NCBI GenBank assembly: GCA_024213275.1
Contig: JANAVG010000021.1
Span: 1-60,995, forward strand
Origin: Rossellomorea sp. BNER
GTDB taxonomy: Bacteria; Bacillota; Bacilli; Bacillales; Bacillaceae_B
Reading direction: 5' to 3'
DNA: 60,995 nt
Part shown: positions 59,475 through 60,995 of the stretch, piece after piece
Numbering within the stretch: position 1 is the stretch's first letter
Layout of the letters: every line of letters begins with the position of its first letter
Notes under the pieces: generated by a model
Told to the model about the DNA's origin: nothing
Database searches by the model: none
What the model saw: only the letters and a program-made list of their open reading frames with translations
Position numbers and translations under genes: made by a program

Positions 59475-60224
59475 CTATGGAATTAAAGTCGTTTTCGTTT
59501 TACCATTGGCAATTAATTCAGATACAGTTACAAACTCCCCTTTCCCTTTCAATTGCTTTACAATGCTCGGCAAAGCATCTTTCGTTTGCTTAGCAGAATC
59601 TGAAGCATGAAGAAGAATAATATCTCCTTTTTTAGATGGTGCGACGTTCTTAATAATTTCATCGACGCCTGGGTTTCTCCAATCTTGTGAGTTTACACTC
59701 CAATGTACAACCGTAAGTCCCATTTTTTCAGCTACCGCTAAAGTTTTTTTATCAAAATGCCCGGTAGGAACCCTTAGAAGCTTTATCTCTTTAATATTAA
59801 GTTTTTGAAAAACCTCTTGAGCCTTTAAAATGTCTTCACGGATTTTTTCTTCTTCCATCTCACTATAATCACTGTAGGCATATCCTAGGCTCCCGATCTC
59901 ATATCCTTTTTTCACCATTTTCTCTACTAGTTCTGGATGTCTTTCCGCCCATGCGCCAGAAAGAAAAAAGGTAGCGGAATCTACACCTTGTTTTTCAAGT
60001 TCTTCTAAAATCGGTTCGGCTTTTTCATCTCCCCAACCAACATTAAATGTGAGAGCTATCCCTTTTTCCCCTTTATAAATCGCTTTTGGTCCATCTTCTG
60101 TAGAAAATACGGGCAAAATGGATAAACTACCACTATAAATAAATAAAGCAGTAAAAAAGGAAATAATCAGTATTAGGCTAAGCTGCTTAAGCTTTTTAGC
60201 GTTTAAAGTATAAAAGAAATTCAT
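59475..60224 (-). CDS. pdaB: Polysaccharide deacetylase-like sporulation protein PdaB
   Basis: PdaB is a NodB-fold protein needed for maintenance of the spore after engulfment. The 249 residues have an N-terminal membrane anchor (about 14-38) and the NodB domain. The first motif reads TFNVGWGDE, with N61 where active deacetylases and B. subtilis PdaB (TFDISWGDE) have aspartate. The metal-binding HxxxH motif is also absent (GSLGYAYSDY), as in B. subtilis. RVPTG replaces RPPTG. Active deacetylation is therefore doubtful. gaggaggat precedes the ATG. Confidence 0.92.
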   Translation of the reverse strand: MNFFYTLNAKKLKQLSLILIISFFTALFIYSGSLSILPVFSTEDGPKAIYKGEKGIALTFNVGWGDEKAEPILEELEKQGVDSATFFLSGAWAERHPELVEKMVKKGYEIGSLGYAYSDYSEMEEEKIREDILKAQEVFQKLNIKEIKLLRVPTGHFDKKTLAVAEKMGLTVVHWSVNSQDWRNPGVDEIIKNVAPSKKGDIILLHASDSAKQTKDALPSIVKQLKGKGEFVTVSELIANGKTKTTLIP

Positions 60225-60280
60225 TTAAATCCTCCTCAACACACTAGTTCCTTATCTAACCATATGCATGTCCGAGAAAA

Positions 60281-60309
60281 AAATATGACTAGATTTCAAA
60301 AAGTCATTC
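60281..60309 (-). promoter_or_regulatory. Sigma-G-like promoter of pdaB
   Basis: On the minus strand GAATG, 17 bases, CATATTT resembles the sigma-G consensus with the same spacing as the gerD promoter. Confidence 0.45.
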
Positions 60310-60366
60310 ATAATTTAGTTATAATTGGAAAAAACTACAATTAATCACTAAGAAGGGGTGAAGTAA

Positions 60367-60597
60367 TTGCTCGGTTTTTTGATTGATGAAAGAGAGAGAC
60401 AAGAAATTGAATACTTACTAAAGAGAGAGATGGATGAAATCTTATTCGATCTTAAGGACAAAAGAATTGACGCAATCGTAAAGAGGGCAATGGAAGAAAG
60501 GTATAAAATATTATTTTCCCTTTTTAAAAGAGTGGGGACACATCGTGATTGTATAAAATATATGATGACCTCAACTAATAGTAAAGAGAGATTATAA
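60367..60597 (+). CDS. Small helical protein of unknown function
   Basis: A 76-residue, charged, likely all-helical protein (MLGFLIDERERQEIEYLLKR, then DLKDKRIDAIVKRAMEERYK). It starts at a TTG seven bases after ggggtga and is followed by an intrinsic terminator, which supports a real gene. I believe similar proteins occur in other Bacillaceae, but I cannot name a family. It lies between pdaB and an rRNA operon. No signal peptide, membrane segment or metal motif is present. Confidence 0.7.
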   Translation: MLGFLIDERERQEIEYLLKREMDEILFDLKDKRIDAIVKRAMEERYKILFSLFKRVGTHRDCIKYMMTSTNSKERL

Positions 60598-60609
60598 TGA
60601 TTTATTTTC

Positions 60610-60648
60610 AAAGTGTTTCAATCACCTTAAGTTTTTTGAAACACTTTT
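60610..60648 (+). terminator. Intrinsic terminator
   Basis: AAAGTGTTTCAA / TTGAAACACTTT, perfect 12 bp, followed by TTAATG; a moderate T-tract. Confidence 0.8.
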
Positions 60649-60680
60649 AATGTTTATATAATATTTTTTTAAAAATGTTA

Positions 60681-60709
60681 TTGACGATGTTTAAATATCC
60701 TGATATATT
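60681..60709 (+). promoter_or_regulatory. rRNA operon promoter P1
   Basis: TTGACG (60681-60686), 17 bases, TATATT (60704-60709). Confidence 0.75.
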
Positions 60710-60786
60710 TATAAACGTCGCAAATGAGCGGCTACATATTTTGGAACAACTACTTAATTAATCCTTTCATAAAATGAAAAAAGTTG

Positions 60787-60816
60787 TTGACATTAAGATG
60801 TGTATAATGGTATATT
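60787..60816 (+). promoter_or_regulatory. rRNA operon promoter P2
   Basis: TTGACA (60787-60792), 18 bases, TATATT (60811-60816). Tandem rrn promoters about 100 bases apart are usual in Bacillus. Confidence 0.8.
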
Positions 60817-60852
60817 AGAAAAGTCGCTTCAAACGAGGCGAACACATTGAAC

Positions 60853-60877
60853 CTTGAAAACTGAACAAGACAAAACG
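60853..60877 (+). promoter_or_regulatory. rRNA leader boxA-like antitermination segment
   Basis: cttgaaaactgaacaagac is the conserved leader segment of Bacillus rrn operons that includes boxA, bound by NusB-S10. Confidence 0.65.
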
Positions 60878-60946
60878 TCAACGTTAATTCTAAAAAAGAT
60901 TTACAACGTAAGAACATAGTTCTTACACAAATGAGCAAGTCAAACT

Positions 60947-60995
60947 TCTATCGGAGAGTTTGATCCTGGCTCAGGACGAACGCTGGCGGCGTGCC
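60947..60995 (+). rRNA. rrs: 16S rRNA, 5' end (runs off the window)
   Basis: tatcggagagtttgatcctg and ggctcaggacgaacgctggc are the universal 5' bases of Bacillus 16S rRNA. Only 49 nucleotides lie within the window. Confidence 0.97.

Overview
The window is a conserved chromosomal block of a low-GC, endospore-forming member of the Bacillaceae. It starts in the 3' part of a 5S rRNA gene and ends 49 bases into a 16S rRNA gene. Its gene order follows the Bacillus subtilis ctsR-to-pdaB region: the ctsR heat-shock operon, radA-disA, isoprenoid and tRNA-synthetase genes, sigH, secE-nusG, rplKAJL, rpoBC, the str operon, the S10-spc-alpha ribosomal superoperon, the ecfA1A2T vitamin-transporter module, truA, rplM-rpsI, and a sporulation/germination cluster (cwlD, gerD, kbaA, pdaB). 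Proteins resemble B. subtilis orthologues closely along their length. The sporulation genes and sigma-G-like promoters support a spore former. I cannot name the genus.

Layout. 1-160: 5S end and terminator. 300-749: an unrecognised secreted protein. 926-8187: CtsR-controlled protein quality control (ctsR, mcsA, mcsB, clpC), then radA-disA. 8400-17040: yacL, ispDF, gltX, a cysteine T-box ahead of cysE-cysS-mrnC-rlmB-rae1, and sigH. 17121-33950: rpmG, secE, nusG, the L11/L1/L10/L12 genes with L1-type and L10-type leader RNAs, RNA polymerase beta and beta', and the str operon ending in tuf. 35250-50423: rpsJ to rplQ, transcribed in one direction with very short gaps. 50873-55155: ecfA1A2T, truA and the L13-led rplM-rpsI pair. 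55389-60597: ybaK, cwlD, salA, gerD (minus), kbaA, pdaB (minus) and a small conserved-looking protein. 60681-60995: tandem rrn promoters, leader and 16S start.

The most unusual part is between tuf and rpsJ, where B. subtilis carries ybaC. Here there is no intact gene. Instead there are ten direct tandem copies of a 52-bp unit (34157-34675), then about 570 bp of apparently decayed sequence, then two S10 promoters, one of which lies in an 11-bp inverted repeat. Other noncoding signals worth attention are two copies of an L1-binding-like motif, a hairpin between the nusG Shine-Dalgarno sequence and its start codon, tandem hairpins between fusA and tuf, a cloverleaf-like fold ending in a U-tract after rplQ, and a short repeat cluster after rpsI. 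I saw no insertion sequence, CRISPR array, prophage or tRNA gene.

The gene set joins transcription (rpoA, rpoB, rpoC, nusG, sigH), translation (ribosomal proteins, IF1, EF-G, EF-Tu, tRNA synthetases, rRNA and tRNA modification), secretion (secE, secY) and stress or sporulation control. Most regulation visible in the DNA is by sigma-A promoters plus leader RNAs.
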